Of a DNA stretch of 64,000 nucleotides, positions 34,211 to 42,401 are shown piece after piece. Origin of the DNA: JASTVH01 sp042862465 (GTDB lineage Bacteria; Pseudomonadota; Gammaproteobacteria; Pseudomonadales; Oleiphilaceae); assembly GCA_042862465.1 (NCBI GenBank), contig JASTVH010000005.1, positions 62,001 through 126,000 of the forward strand, written 5' to 3'. The position numbers were made by a program, and so were the translations under genes. Numbering within the stretch: position 1 is the first letter of the stretch; the number at the start of each line of letters is the position of its first letter. Below the pieces are notes generated by a model. It was not told the origin of the DNA. It worked only from the letters and a program-made list of their open reading frames with translations, and made no database searches.

Positions 34211-34822
34211 TCACTTTTGTGGTGTGTAACCGAGCCGGGCCAGGGTGTCGACGATGGTTTGGGTCTGGCTGTCGATCTCGATATTCACGCTATCGCCCGG
34301 TTCCAACTGACCGAAATGGGTGACACGCAAGGTTTCCGGGATCAGATAGACGCTGAAACGATTGCTCTCGACTTCTCCGATCGTCAGGCTGGCGCCATCA
34401 ATGGCAATGTAACCCTTGGGGATGACGTAGGGCATCCATTGCTCAGGCACTTCGAAGGTGATTCGACGATTGTTTTCCGGCGTCTCGACTGTGGCCACTC
34501 TGGCGACCGTGTGCACGTGCCCGGACAGCAGATGGCCGCCGATCTCATCGCCAATGCGAGCCGCCCGCTCGAAATTGACGCGGTCACCTGCCTGCCGATC
34601 TGCCAACGTGGTACAGCGCAGTGTTTCCATCATGATGTCGAAGACAAGCTGATCGCCCTGGTGGCTGACGACCGTCAGGCAAGCACCGTTGAGCGCCACC
34701 GAGGCTCCGATAGTGATGCCCTCGAGGGATCCCGGCGGAAAACGCACCTCAAAGCGATGCAGTCCTGAGTGCTTTTCGATCCGGGTAATCTCGGCCTGGC
34801 CTTGAACGATGCCTGTGAACAT
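34211..34822 (-). CDS. ribE: Riboflavin synthase, alpha subunit
   Basis: A 203-residue enzyme that dismutates two 6,7-dimethyl-8-ribityllumazines to riboflavin. It has two lumazine-binding barrels (MFTGIVQGQAEI and the repeat starting LSGHVHTVARV), VALNGACLTV in the first and IAIDGASLTIGEV in the second. Length is normal (E. coli 213). It stands alone rather than in a rib operon. I see no FMN riboswitch in the 162 nt upstream. Confidence 0.96.
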   Translation of the reverse strand: MFTGIVQGQAEITRIEKHSGLHRFEVRFPPGSLEGITIGASVALNGACLTVVSHQGDQLVFDIMMETLRCTTLADRQAGDRVNFERAARIGDEIGGHLLSGHVHTVARVATVETPENNRRITFEVPEQWMPYVIPKGYIAIDGASLTIGEVESNRFSVYLIPETLRVTHFGQLEPGDSVNIEIDSQTQTIVDTLARLGYTPQK

Positions 34823-34938
34823 GACTGCCGTCTCTCCTCATTGGATGGTGGGCTGTAGCATAAGGGGCGGATACAAGGGGCTCAAGCGAGGACGCACGCC
34901 GTCGCCAGGTTCGGTAGAACAAAGGGGCGGGAAGGTGC

Positions 34939-34974
34939 GAAAAGCGAGTCCGCAGGCGCACCCGGGGACTCGCT
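34939..34974 (-). terminator. Terminator of the CBS-domain gene
   Basis: On the minus strand AGCGAGTCC and GGACTCGCT form a 9-bp stem with a GC-rich 14-nt loop, followed by TTTT. It begins 10 nt after the CBS gene stop. Confidence 0.7.
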
Positions 34975-34984
34975 TCCGTTGAAA

Positions 34985-35404
34985 TCAGACCTTGTTGTGG
35001 GAAGACCGTCTGAATTCGCTCAGGGCACGTAGCACATCGGCCCGGGCGATCATGCCGATGATCCGGCCTTCCTCGCAGACCGGGTAGAGCTTGGGGCGCC
35101 GATTAAGCATCTGTTCAGCGAGGCTCATGATATCCACGTCCGGGTGAATAAAGAACGGGTCGGTCCGCATGATGTCACCGGCGACTTCGTGTTCGGTACT
35201 GTAATAGCTGTCGTTCAGCATCTGCTTGATGCAGTCCTGCTCGGTAATAAAGCCCACCAGCTTGCGATTCTCGTCCAGCACGGGGGCCCCCATGACGCGG
35301 TTTTTTACCAGCTGGTCGACCACCTCTTCGATGCCGGTGCTCGGTGAGAAAAAGACGGAAAGGGGCTTCATGTAATCGCGAACCAGAATGTTTGGAGTGC
35401 TCAT
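34985..35404 (-). CDS. Tandem CBS-domain protein
   Basis: A 139-residue cytoplasmic protein made of two CBS motifs: about 10-65 (VRDYMKPLSVFFSPSTGIEE ... GFITEQDCIKQML) and about 75-130 (DIMRTDPFFIHPDVDIMSLA ... GMIARADVLRAL). CBS pairs bind adenine nucleotides and usually regulate a partner enzyme or transporter; here no effector domain is attached, so the partner is unknown. It is monocistronic, with its own terminator. Confidence 0.88.
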   Translation of the reverse strand: MSTPNILVRDYMKPLSVFFSPSTGIEEVVDQLVKNRVMGAPVLDENRKLVGFITEQDCIKQMLNDSYYSTEHEVAGDIMRTDPFFIHPDVDIMSLAEQMLNRRPKLYPVCEEGRIIGMIARADVLRALSEFRRSSHNKV

Positions 35405-35732
35405 GCTTTGTCCTGCGGTTGCCTGTTATAAACAGAATTGGGTTGTCATTTTGTTTATGGGGGGCGCCAGTTCCGGGCGGGTCATGGCCTGGAGTGCGGC
35501 GACCCCTTTTCACTCAAGAATATGTGTTTACTGCCGTTAAGTGAAATAGTTATAGAGCATTGTGTTAACAGGAAGCTCTTATGGATAGACCGCCAGTTTA
35601 GAGCGGTGATCCATACGGTGACTTGAGCTATGTTAAGAAATGGCCTGATCGTGCCGGCCGGTTCTGAAGAGGCCGGAAATGCGGATGAACAGAGCATGAA
35701 GAATGCGCAGCGGGCCTGGATGAGAAGACGTT
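35405..35732. other. 328-nt gap with possible promoter and two hairpins
   Basis: No convincing gene is seen. A plus-strand TTTACT (35527-35532) and TATAGA (35551-35556), 18 nt apart, could be a promoter. Downstream lie a nested hairpin (ATGGAT/ATCCAT outer, ACCGC/GCGGT inner, 35581-35614) and a second hairpin CCGGCC/GGCCGG (35654-35676). These may be a structured leader of the next gene. Confidence 0.35.
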
Positions 35733-36602
35733 ATGGCGAGTGAGAATACCGGCAACCGCAACAACCTGGGAACCCGGGATCCGCTGCTGCGGGACAGTCC
35801 GGTGGTCCACCGTGGCCCGACACCCGTGCGTGCTCCTGCCCGCATAGAACAACCTGAGTCGTCAGAAACCACGTCGGATCAGGAGACAACGTCTCCGCCG
35901 GCGCCCCAGTCCAGTGAGACACAGGCAATCCCCGAAACGGAGCCGACTGGCAGTGCGACCCGGGTGGATGAGAGGCAGCACTGGGCGCAGCGTGTTGCCC
36001 ATCGGCGCCGGTTATTGCAGAGCTGCCAGGCGATCCAGCTTTATGACTATGGCTTGCTATCCCTCCCGGGGTGGCCAGAAAACCGAGCTCTGGCCATGGC
36101 GGCCCGTCGCCGGGATTACTGGATCCTGGTGATGTCCCTGTTTGCGCTGTGTTTTGTCGCGGGCATGATGGATGTGGCGCCAGCCTGGGTGGGTGGAGCC
36201 GGTTTTGGCAGTTTTATGGTAGGGCTGCTGCTACTGCTGCCGCCAATCCGCAAAATGCTGGTATCGTCTCAAAGTTACTTTGAGCTGCGGGCCGTGCGCC
36301 GGCGCCTGATGCGCCAGGCGCGAGCCCATATCACGCACCTGGAAGGGCAGAACGGCCTGGCCTGGTGCTGCCGGGAGCTGGGGGAGTTCAACGAAAATCT
36401 CAAGGGCAACCGCTATCAGGGTATCTATCGGCTTTCCCATGCCGGCACCTTGCCGCACTACATTCGTTCCCGGGCCCATGTCCGTCTGTATTTGATGTTT
36501 CTTCTGGAGGCGGACCGGGCTTACCGTGCATTGGAACGCGCCTATCAGCGCGACATGATGCGTGGGCTGGACCAGGGCTGGGTAGAGGAAAAGCCCGCCT
36601 GA
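35733..36602 (+). CDS. Two-helix membrane protein of unknown function
   Basis: A 289-residue protein I do not recognise. Residues 1-85 are disordered and rich in Pro, Thr, Ser, Glu and Gln. Residues about 86-128 are basic and helical. Two hydrophobic helices follow (about 129-148 YWILVMSLFALC..., and 151-171 AWVGGAGFGSFMVGLLLLLP). The C-terminal 110 residues are basic and helical (RAVRRRLMRQARAHITHLEG) with a Cys pair (AWCCREL). The short loop between helices suggests both termini face the cytoplasm. It is flanked by a CBS gene and amt, with no operon partner. Confidence 0.7.
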   Translation: MASENTGNRNNLGTRDPLLRDSPVVHRGPTPVRAPARIEQPESSETTSDQETTSPPAPQSSETQAIPETEPTGSATRVDERQHWAQRVAHRRRLLQSCQAIQLYDYGLLSLPGWPENRALAMAARRRDYWILVMSLFALCFVAGMMDVAPAWVGGAGFGSFMVGLLLLLPPIRKMLVSSQSYFELRAVRRRLMRQARAHITHLEGQNGLAWCCRELGEFNENLKGNRYQGIYRLSHAGTLPHYIRSRAHVRLYLMFLLEADRAYRALERAYQRDMMRGLDQGWVEEKPA

Positions 36603-36635
36603 GCCAGGGTGTGTCATTGCGGTGCATCCTGTGAA

Positions 36636-36660
36636 TTTATGCACCTTGGCGGTGCATAAA
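36636..36660. promoter_or_regulatory. NtrC-type palindrome upstream of amt
   Basis: TTTATGCACC-TTGGC-GGTGCATAAA is a perfect 10-bp-arm palindrome containing TGCACC-N5-GGTGCA, which fits the NtrC enhancer consensus. A half-site GGTGCA lies just before it (36621-36626). It is about 105 nt upstream of a -24/-12 promoter element, normal enhancer distance. Confidence 0.75.
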
Positions 36661-36733
36661 TAATCCATATAGGTGTTCTCTCCGCATCGTTTTGGTTCAC
36701 TCCCCCATTTACCTCTCTGTTAAAGCGTAAAAT

Positions 36734-36759
36734 GCACTAAATTGGTACGATTATTGATT
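36734..36759 (+). promoter_or_regulatory. Candidate sigma54 promoter of amt with overlapping NtrC-like site
   Basis: TTGGTACGATTATTGA (36742-36757) resembles the -24/-12 consensus TGGCACG-N4-TTGC, with C-to-T at one position in the first block and A for the final C in the second. TGCACTAAATTGGTAC (36734-36749) resembles a weak NtrC site and overlaps the -24 element. The start codon is about 60 nt downstream. Confidence 0.55.
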
Positions 36760-36817
36760 GTAAGTGCCCCGGTTTGGAACCTGAAATAGAGAGTTTAAAA
36801 CGGGGAGAGCGGCAACT

Positions 36818-38026
36818 GTGGAAGTCAATAGTGCAGTAGAGACGTTGATACAGAGCGCAAATACCTTTTTTATCCTGCTGGGTGCCATCATGGTGCTGGC
36901 GATGCATGCGGGTTTTGCGTTTCTAGAGGTGGGAACGGTACGTCACAAAAACCAGGTCAACGCCCTGGTTAAAATCATGACTGATTTTGGTATCTCCACG
37001 CTCGCCTATTTCTTCATCGGTTATTACATCGCCTACGGACAGACCTTCATGGCCGGGGCGGCGGAGTTGACCCAGTCCAACGGCTATGAGCTGGTGAAGT
37101 TTTTCTTCCTGCTGACGTTCGCGGCAGCGATCCCTGCCATCATTTCCGGCGGCATCGCCGAGCGGGCCAAGTTTTATCCCTTGCTGATCGCCTCGGGGCT
37201 GATTGTGGCGCTGGTCTATCCGTTCTTCGAGGGAATCGTCTGGAACGGTAACTACGGTTTTCAGGGGTGGCTTGAAGCCACGTTTGGCGCCGGCTTCCAT
37301 GATTTTGCCGGTTCCGTGGTCGTTCACGGTGTTGGTGGCTGGGTGGCGCTGATTGCAGTTTTGCTGTTGGGTGCCCGTAATGGTCGTTATCGCCAGGGCC
37401 GTGTGGTGGCCTTTGCGCCATCGAATATTCCCTTTCTCGCGCTGGGTGCCTGGATTCTCACGGTGGGCTGGTTTGGCTTCAACGTGATGTCCGCCCAGAC
37501 GCTGGACGGCATCAGCGGACTGGTGGCCGTTAACTCACTGATGGCCATGGTAGGCGGTATCGTCGTCTCCATGCTGGTGGGTCGGCGGGATCCGGGCTTT
37601 ATCCATAATGGACCACTGGCAGGACTGGTGGCGGTTTGTGCCGGTTCAGACCTGATGCACCCGGTGGGTGCGCTGGTGACCGGTGGTGTGGCCGGTGCCA
37701 TCTTCGTGTTCATGTTCGAGTGGGCACAGAACAAGATTGAGCGCCTCGACGACGTACTCGGTGTCTGGCCGCTGCATGGCATCTGCGGTGTCTGGGGTGG
37801 TGTGGCTGCGGGCATCTTCGGACAGGCGAGCCTCGGCGGCCTGGGCGGCGTCAGTCTCGGAGCCCAGATCGTGGGGACGCTGGTGGGTGTCCTGGTGGCC
37901 GTCGTTGGTTCGGCGATCGTTTACGGTGTTGTCTCCAAAGTGGCCGGCCTGCGTTTGAGCCAGGAAGAGGAGTTCAATGGTGCCGACCTGACCATCCACA
38001 AGATTGTGGCGACCAACTGGGAATAG
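36818..38026 (+). CDS. amt: Ammonium transporter (Amt/Rh family)
   Basis: A 402-residue inner membrane channel for ammonium with about 11 helices. Family signatures include AGFAFLEVGTVRHKN, AIPAIISGGIAER, the first pore histidine in GSVVVHGVGGWVAL and the second in PLHGICGVWGG. There is no cleavable signal peptide. It starts at GTG behind GGGGAG. No glnK gene is attached, unlike the usual glnK-amtB pair. The upstream NtrC palindrome and -24/-12 element imply induction by nitrogen limitation. It ends at a hairpin shared with the convergent GspE-like gene. Confidence 0.95.
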   Translation: MEVNSAVETLIQSANTFFILLGAIMVLAMHAGFAFLEVGTVRHKNQVNALVKIMTDFGISTLAYFFIGYYIAYGQTFMAGAAELTQSNGYELVKFFFLLTFAAAIPAIISGGIAERAKFYPLLIASGLIVALVYPFFEGIVWNGNYGFQGWLEATFGAGFHDFAGSVVVHGVGGWVALIAVLLLGARNGRYRQGRVVAFAPSNIPFLALGAWILTVGWFGFNVMSAQTLDGISGLVAVNSLMAMVGGIVVSMLVGRRDPGFIHNGPLAGLVAVCAGSDLMHPVGALVTGGVAGAIFVFMFEWAQNKIERLDDVLGVWPLHGICGVWGGVAAGIFGQASLGGLGGVSLGAQIVGTLVGVLVAVVGSAIVYGVVSKVAGLRLSQEEEFNGADLTIHKIVATNWE

Positions 38027-38041
38027 AGAACGGTAAAACGG

Positions 38042-38072
38042 ACCGGGGGCGTCTATTCCAGACGCACCCGGT
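38042..38072. terminator. Bidirectional hairpin between amt and the GspE-like gene
   Basis: ACCGGGGGCGTCT and AGACGCACCCGGT pair over 12 of 13 positions with a 5-nt loop. It includes the stop codon of the convergent gene. No T-tract follows on either strand. Confidence 0.5.
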
Positions 38073-39780
38073 ATACCTCACTCAGTGGAATCAGTTTTTC
38101 CCGCGCCATGGCCAGCGCATTGCTGGTCAGGGGAACCATACCATCCTTGAGAGCCTGCGCCTCGATATCCTGTGACTGCACGCCGCTGGTGATCATGTGC
38201 CGAATGGCTGGCGTCACTTCGAGCAGTTCATAGGCTGCCATCCGGCCATGGAAGCCCAGGTCCTCGCATTTGTCGCAGCCCTGGCCTTTCCAGAAGACCT
38301 CATCCCTGCCTACCCCCAAAACGTCCCGAACCCCTTCGGGGATCTCTTCCGGTGCCAGACAGTGGGGGCAGTTTTTCTGAACCAGTCGCTGGGCCAGGAT
38401 GCCGAGTAGTGTGCTGTTGAGAAGGTAAGCCGGGATGTCCAGATCCAGTAGCCGGGTGATGGTGGTGGCTGCGCTGTTGGTGTGCAGGGTCGTCAGAACG
38501 AGATGCCCGGTAAGGGCGCTTTCCATGGCCATGGTGCCGGTTTCGCGATCTCGTATCTCCCCGACCATGATGACGTCCGGATCATGCCGGAGTATATGGC
38601 GCAGCGCCCGGGCGAAGGTGTAGCCGATCTTGGGTTTGACCTGGATCTGCAAGGTGTTATCGATCTGATATTCCACCGGATCCTCAACCGTAATGATGTT
38701 GAGGTTGCGCTCGCGGACTTCATTGAGCACGGCATACAGGGTCGTGCTTTTCCCGGAACCGGTGGGGCCGGTAACCAGCAGGACTCCCTGGTTGTGGCTG
38801 ATCAGATGGCGAAAACGCGCTTCATCCTGTTCTGAAAAACCGATCTGCGACAGCGTCTTCATGCTCTCGCGGGTGTCGAGAATCCGGATGACCATGCTTT
38901 CGCCCAGGGTGGTGGGAATCACCGAAAGCCGCATGTCGATCATGCGATTATCCACTTTCATCTTGTGCCGGCCGTCCTGGGGCAGGCGGTGTTCTGCGAT
39001 GTTCATGCCGCCGAGAATTTTCAGGCGACTGGTAATGGCCGGTAGGGCGCGGGTATCGATGGTGCGGATTTCGACCAGACTGCCGTCGATTCGGAACAGT
39101 ACCGCGACGTTGTCCTTGCGTGGACGCAGGTGAATATCCGAGGCGCGCCGGTTGATGGCGTCCTGGATCAGGTTGTCAACGAAGCGGATGGTCGGGCGGT
39201 CCTGGGCCAGTTGCTGCATTCGCCGGGCCCGTTCGTGCTCGGAATACAGCGGGTCTTCCTGGGACTGGGCGATGGCATCAATGCCCCCGTAGTAGCGGCT
39301 GATGGCCAGGCGGATATCAGCCGCCTGGGATAGGACGGGTTCAACCATCTGGTCACTCACGAAGCGCAGGGCATTGACCTGGTCGCCAGCCGTGGGATCG
39401 CTCATGGCAACGATCAGCTTGTCCCGATGAATCATCAGGGGCATGACGTTATAGGCACGGGCCACGTCTTCCGGAATACGTTTGCGGGCTTCTTCCTGCA
39501 CCTTGAACGTGGCGGCATTGACGATGGGGATGTTCAATTGCTCGGAGAGTGCGCCGAGCACCTGGCTGGAGGTGGCCATGCCCGCTTCCACCAGGATCTG
39601 CCCCAGACGCTTATGTGTCTCCTTTTGCTCCTGAAGCTCCAGCGCTTTCTCCAGCTGGGCCTTATTGATGACGCCGGCATGCAGCAGGATATAGCCAATC
39701 AGGTGGCCGGTTTCCGGACACTGGGTATCAAGGCGGGAGGCCAGTTCATCCGGGGTCACTACATCGTGGGCGTGAGCCAT
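38053..39780 (-). CDS. GspE/PilB-family secretion ATPase with N-terminal MshEN domain
   Basis: A 575-residue ATPase. The N-terminal MshEN-type region (about 25-160) contains LIGYILLHAGVINKAQLEKA and LGQILVEAGMATSSQVLGAL, a form that in MshE-like proteins binds cyclic di-GMP. The ATPase core has Walker A GPTGSGKST (338-346), the Asp and His boxes (ITVEDPVEYQ, LTTLHTNSAA) and a C-terminal four-cysteine zinc motif (CPHC ... CDKC). No type II secretion or type IV pilus genes are nearby, so it is an orphan. The ATG at 39780 has AAGGAG 11 nt upstream; a GTG at 39792 sits directly on it. Confidence 0.88.
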   Translation of the reverse strand: MAHAHDVVTPDELASRLDTQCPETGHLIGYILLHAGVINKAQLEKALELQEQKETHKRLGQILVEAGMATSSQVLGALSEQLNIPIVNAATFKVQEEARKRIPEDVARAYNVMPLMIHRDKLIVAMSDPTAGDQVNALRFVSDQMVEPVLSQAADIRLAISRYYGGIDAIAQSQEDPLYSEHERARRMQQLAQDRPTIRFVDNLIQDAINRRASDIHLRPRKDNVAVLFRIDGSLVEIRTIDTRALPAITSRLKILGGMNIAEHRLPQDGRHKMKVDNRMIDMRLSVIPTTLGESMVIRILDTRESMKTLSQIGFSEQDEARFRHLISHNQGVLLVTGPTGSGKSTTLYAVLNEVRERNLNIITVEDPVEYQIDNTLQIQVKPKIGYTFARALRHILRHDPDVIMVGEIRDRETGTMAMESALTGHLVLTTLHTNSAATTITRLLDLDIPAYLLNSTLLGILAQRLVQKNCPHCLAPEEIPEGVRDVLGVGRDEVFWKGQGCDKCEDLGFHGRMAAYELLEVTPAIRHMITSGVQSQDIEAQALKDGMVPLTSNALAMAREKLIPLSEVYRVRLE

Positions 39781-39855
39781 TGTTGATCGCACTCCTTAAG
39801 ACTTGACCTGAATTGCTTCGCAACGCACAGGCCCTATCTTGACAAAAAAACGGGT

Positions 39856-39881
39856 CAAACGTATGTTTAAAACAATTGTTT
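39856..39881. promoter_or_regulatory. Two tandem PsrA-type operators upstream of psrA
   Basis: CAAAC-GTAT-GTTT (39856-39868) and AAAC-AATT-GTTT (39870-39881) both match the published PsrA motif (G/C)AAAC-N2-4-GTTT(G/C) in its core. They end 18 nt before the psrA start and also lie in the promoter region of the divergent GspE-like gene. Confidence 0.65.
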
Positions 39882-39899
39882 AGATTAATGGACGTTTTG

Positions 39900-40550
39900 A
39901 TGGCGCAGTCCGACACGGTCGATAGAATTCTCGACGCGGCAGAAGAACTTTTCGCCGAGCGGGGTTTTTCCGAAACTTCGTTGCGGATGATCACAAGCAA
40001 GGCCAAAGTGAACCTGGCCGCGGTGAACTATCATTTCGGTTCCAAGAATGCGTTGATCCATGCGGTGTTTGCCCGCTTCCTGACCCCATTCTGCATCTCT
40101 CTTGAAGACTCCTTCGACAAGATCGAGGCGCGTGGTGCCACCTCACTGGAAAACATCCTGCTGGCTCTGACCCAGACGGCAGTCAACCTGCCGCGGCGCA
40201 ATGACCGTAGTATCGCCATCTTCATGCGCTTGCTGGGATTGGCCTATACCCAGTCACAGGCGCACCTGAGACACTTCCTTGAAACTGAGTATAGCGAAAC
40301 ATTCGGCCGCTTCATGCGTCTGTTGAAGCAGGCGACGCCGGAACTCACCTCGGTCGAGCGTTTCTGGCGCATCCAGTTCATGCTCGGCGCGACGGCTTTC
40401 ACCATGTCCTCTAGCGATGCCATGAGCGACATCCTGAAGAACAAACTGGGAGTCGATACGCCGGTTGAGGGTATTGTCACCCGCCTGGTGCCGTTCCTTG
40501 CGGCAGGTATGCAGGCTCCCACGACCAATCCCATCTCGCAAACCGCGTAA
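39900..40550 (+). CDS. psrA: TetR-family regulator PsrA
   Basis: A 216-residue repressor very similar to Pseudomonas PsrA. The HTH region reads DAAEELFAERGFSETSLRMI then NLAAVNYHFGSKNALIHAVF, and the ligand domain includes IFMRLLGLAYTQSQAHLR and FWRIQFMLGATAF. PsrA responds to long-chain fatty acids, represses beta-oxidation genes and itself, and activates rpoS in Pseudomonas. I use the ATG at 39900 (MAQSDTVDRIL), matching the family start; an ATG at 39888 is also in frame. Tandem PsrA-like operators lie directly upstream. Confidence 0.92.
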   Translation: MAQSDTVDRILDAAEELFAERGFSETSLRMITSKAKVNLAAVNYHFGSKNALIHAVFARFLTPFCISLEDSFDKIEARGATSLENILLALTQTAVNLPRRNDRSIAIFMRLLGLAYTQSQAHLRHFLETEYSETFGRFMRLLKQATPELTSVERFWRIQFMLGATAFTMSSSDAMSDILKNKLGVDTPVEGIVTRLVPFLAAGMQAPTTNPISQTA

Positions 40551-40654
40551 TTCTCACTGGCAGTTTTGCGCGGAGCCGGCGGAGGGTAATAAGATAGCGG
40601 CTGTGGAAGCCGATGACGTCGGCTACATGCTTCACAAGGAGTGCCAGCCCGACC

Positions 40655-41149
40655 GTGACTCACCCAGCCGACACCCCCCGTATCGTTATTTCGATCCCCG
40701 ACCAGGAACTGATCCTGTATACGTCTCAGGGGAGCGTGCGTTACCCCGTATCCACCGCTTTGAATGGTCCTGGCGAACAGAATGGTAGTGGCTGTACGCC
40801 CCGGGGGGTGCATCGTATTCGCGCCATGATAGGAAAGGGCCAGCCGATCTATACGGTTTTCAGGGGCCGGCGTCCGACCGGGGAGATCTACAGCGCCGCA
40901 CTGGCAGCGGAATACCCCGAACGGGACTGGATTCTCACGCGGATTCTGTGGCTCTGTGGGAACGAACCGGGTTTCAACCGTGGCGGCGACGTCGACTCCA
41001 TGCGCCGCTTCATCTACATTCATGGCACGCCGGACACCGAACCCATGGGCGTAGCGCGTTCCCATGGTTGTGTCCGCATGCGCAATACCGATGTGCTCGA
41101 CCTGTTTGATAGGGTGCAGCCCGGTACCGAAGTCGACATCAGGGAGTAG
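40655..41149 (+). CDS. YkuD-type L,D-transpeptidase without signal peptide
   Basis: About 164 residues forming little more than a YkuD domain: PRIVISIPDQELILYTSQG at the N-terminus and the catalytic IHGTPDTE ... ARSHGCVRM, with His and Cys in the expected spacing. Such enzymes crosslink peptidoglycan or attach lipoproteins. No signal peptide is visible from the GTG at 40655, nor from the alternative ATG at 40613, so export is unexplained. AAGGAG lies 13 nt before the GTG, a long spacing, so the start is uncertain. Confidence 0.8.
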   Translation: MTHPADTPRIVISIPDQELILYTSQGSVRYPVSTALNGPGEQNGSGCTPRGVHRIRAMIGKGQPIYTVFRGRRPTGEIYSAALAAEYPERDWILTRILWLCGNEPGFNRGGDVDSMRRFIYIHGTPDTEPMGVARSHGCVRMRNTDVLDLFDRVQPGTEVDIRE

Positions 41150-41216
41150 TCCGCTGCTCAGCGCATGGGTTTGCGGGCATCCGTGATAACGCCACTAAGG
41201 AAGAGGAACAGCCGTA

Positions 41217-42401
41217 GTGTTACCCAAAGAACTGGATCAACTCTTGAAGTCCTGGGGGATTGGGGACGTTGATATGCGAAGCACACTGGTGATCTTCGCA
41301 ATCATGGCCCTGACCGCCCTGGTGTCTTTTGTTGTCAGTCGTATCGTCTACAAGCTGGAGAAAAAAGCGACCTCCAGCAAAAACCTTTGGGACGACACCT
41401 TCCTTCATGCGCTGCGCAAGCCCGCCATGGTCTTCATCTGGGTGCAAGGGGTTTTCTGGTCGGCGCAACTGGCCAAGCGTATATCCGATGCGTCGATATT
41501 TGAGGCCAACCAGACGATTCTGAAGGTGGTCATTATTCTCCTCATCGCCTGGACCTTTACGCGTTTCGTGCGCGGTGCCGAGCGGATCATGATGTCCGGT
41601 CGCATGCGTCAGCCAATGGATTACACCACCGCCAATGCGATCAGCAAGCTCTCGCGGGCGGCGATTGTCATCACCGCGGCGCTGGTGGTCATGCAGACGC
41701 TGGGTTACAGCATTTCCGGCGTTCTCGCATTCGGTGGCATCGGGGGTATCGCCGTCGGCTTTGCCGCCAAGGACCTGCTGGCCAACGTATTTGGCGGTTT
41801 CATGGTTTATATGGATCGCCCATTCAAGGTGGGCGACTGGATCCGCTCACCGGACAAGGAGATTGAAGGGACCGTTGAGCATATTGGCTGGCGTCTGACC
41901 CGTATCCGTACCTTCGACAAACGCCCACTCTATGTGCCCAACGCCGTATTCACCCAGATTGCGGTAGAGAATCCATCGCGCATGACCAACCGGCGCATCT
42001 TTGAAACCGTCGGTATTCGCTACTGCGATGTTGATCGCATGGGGGGCATTGTCGACGAGGTGCGTGAAATGCTGGAGAACCATGAAGAGATCGATACTTC
42101 GCAGACCCTGATGGTCAACTTCAATCAATACAACGCCTCATCGCTCGATTTCTTTATCTACTGTTTCACCAAAACCACGGAATGGACCCGATTCCATGCC
42201 ATTAAGCAGGATGTACTGCTGCGTATCAGTGAAACCATCGCCCGACACGATGCCGAGGTCGCCTTTCCCACGCGTACACTGCATTGGGGAGATGAGGCGC
42301 CCGTCGGTGAGAAATACCGCGACATGCATCTGGGTGACACGCGGGCGGAAACCCATGGCAAACAAACCCCTTATGGTGATGAAGTGGAGCAGGAATCGTG
42401 A
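41217..42401 (+). CDS. Mechanosensitive channel of the MscS family
   Basis: A 394-residue membrane protein with about four to five helices: about 22-44, 68-85, 100-118, 140-165, and the pore helix GVLAFGGIGGIAVGFAAKDL. The beta domain follows (FMVYMDRPFKVGDWI, then GTVEHIGWRLTRIRTFDKRP with VPNAVF) and a cytoplasmic alpha/beta domain. This resembles YnaI/YbdG-type low-conductance channels releasing solutes under hypo-osmotic shock. It starts with GTG after AGGAAGAGGA. Its stop overlaps the next ATG (TGATG). Confidence 0.92.
   Translation: MLPKELDQLLKSWGIGDVDMRSTLVIFAIMALTALVSFVVSRIVYKLEKKATSSKNLWDDTFLHALRKPAMVFIWVQGVFWSAQLAKRISDASIFEANQTILKVVIILLIAWTFTRFVRGAERIMMSGRMRQPMDYTTANAISKLSRAAIVITAALVVMQTLGYSISGVLAFGGIGGIAVGFAAKDLLANVFGGFMVYMDRPFKVGDWIRSPDKEIEGTVEHIGWRLTRIRTFDKRPLYVPNAVFTQIAVENPSRMTNRRIFETVGIRYCDVDRMGGIVDEVREMLENHEEIDTSQTLMVNFNQYNASSLDFFIYCFTKTTEWTRFHAIKQDVLLRISETIARHDAEVAFPTRTLHWGDEAPVGEKYRDMHLGDTRAETHGKQTPYGDEVEQES

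Noticed and set aside
34823..34984. Possible FMN riboswitch upstream of riboflavin synthase
   Set aside because: The conserved RFN core is not visible; the structured part is better explained as the terminator of the CBS gene.
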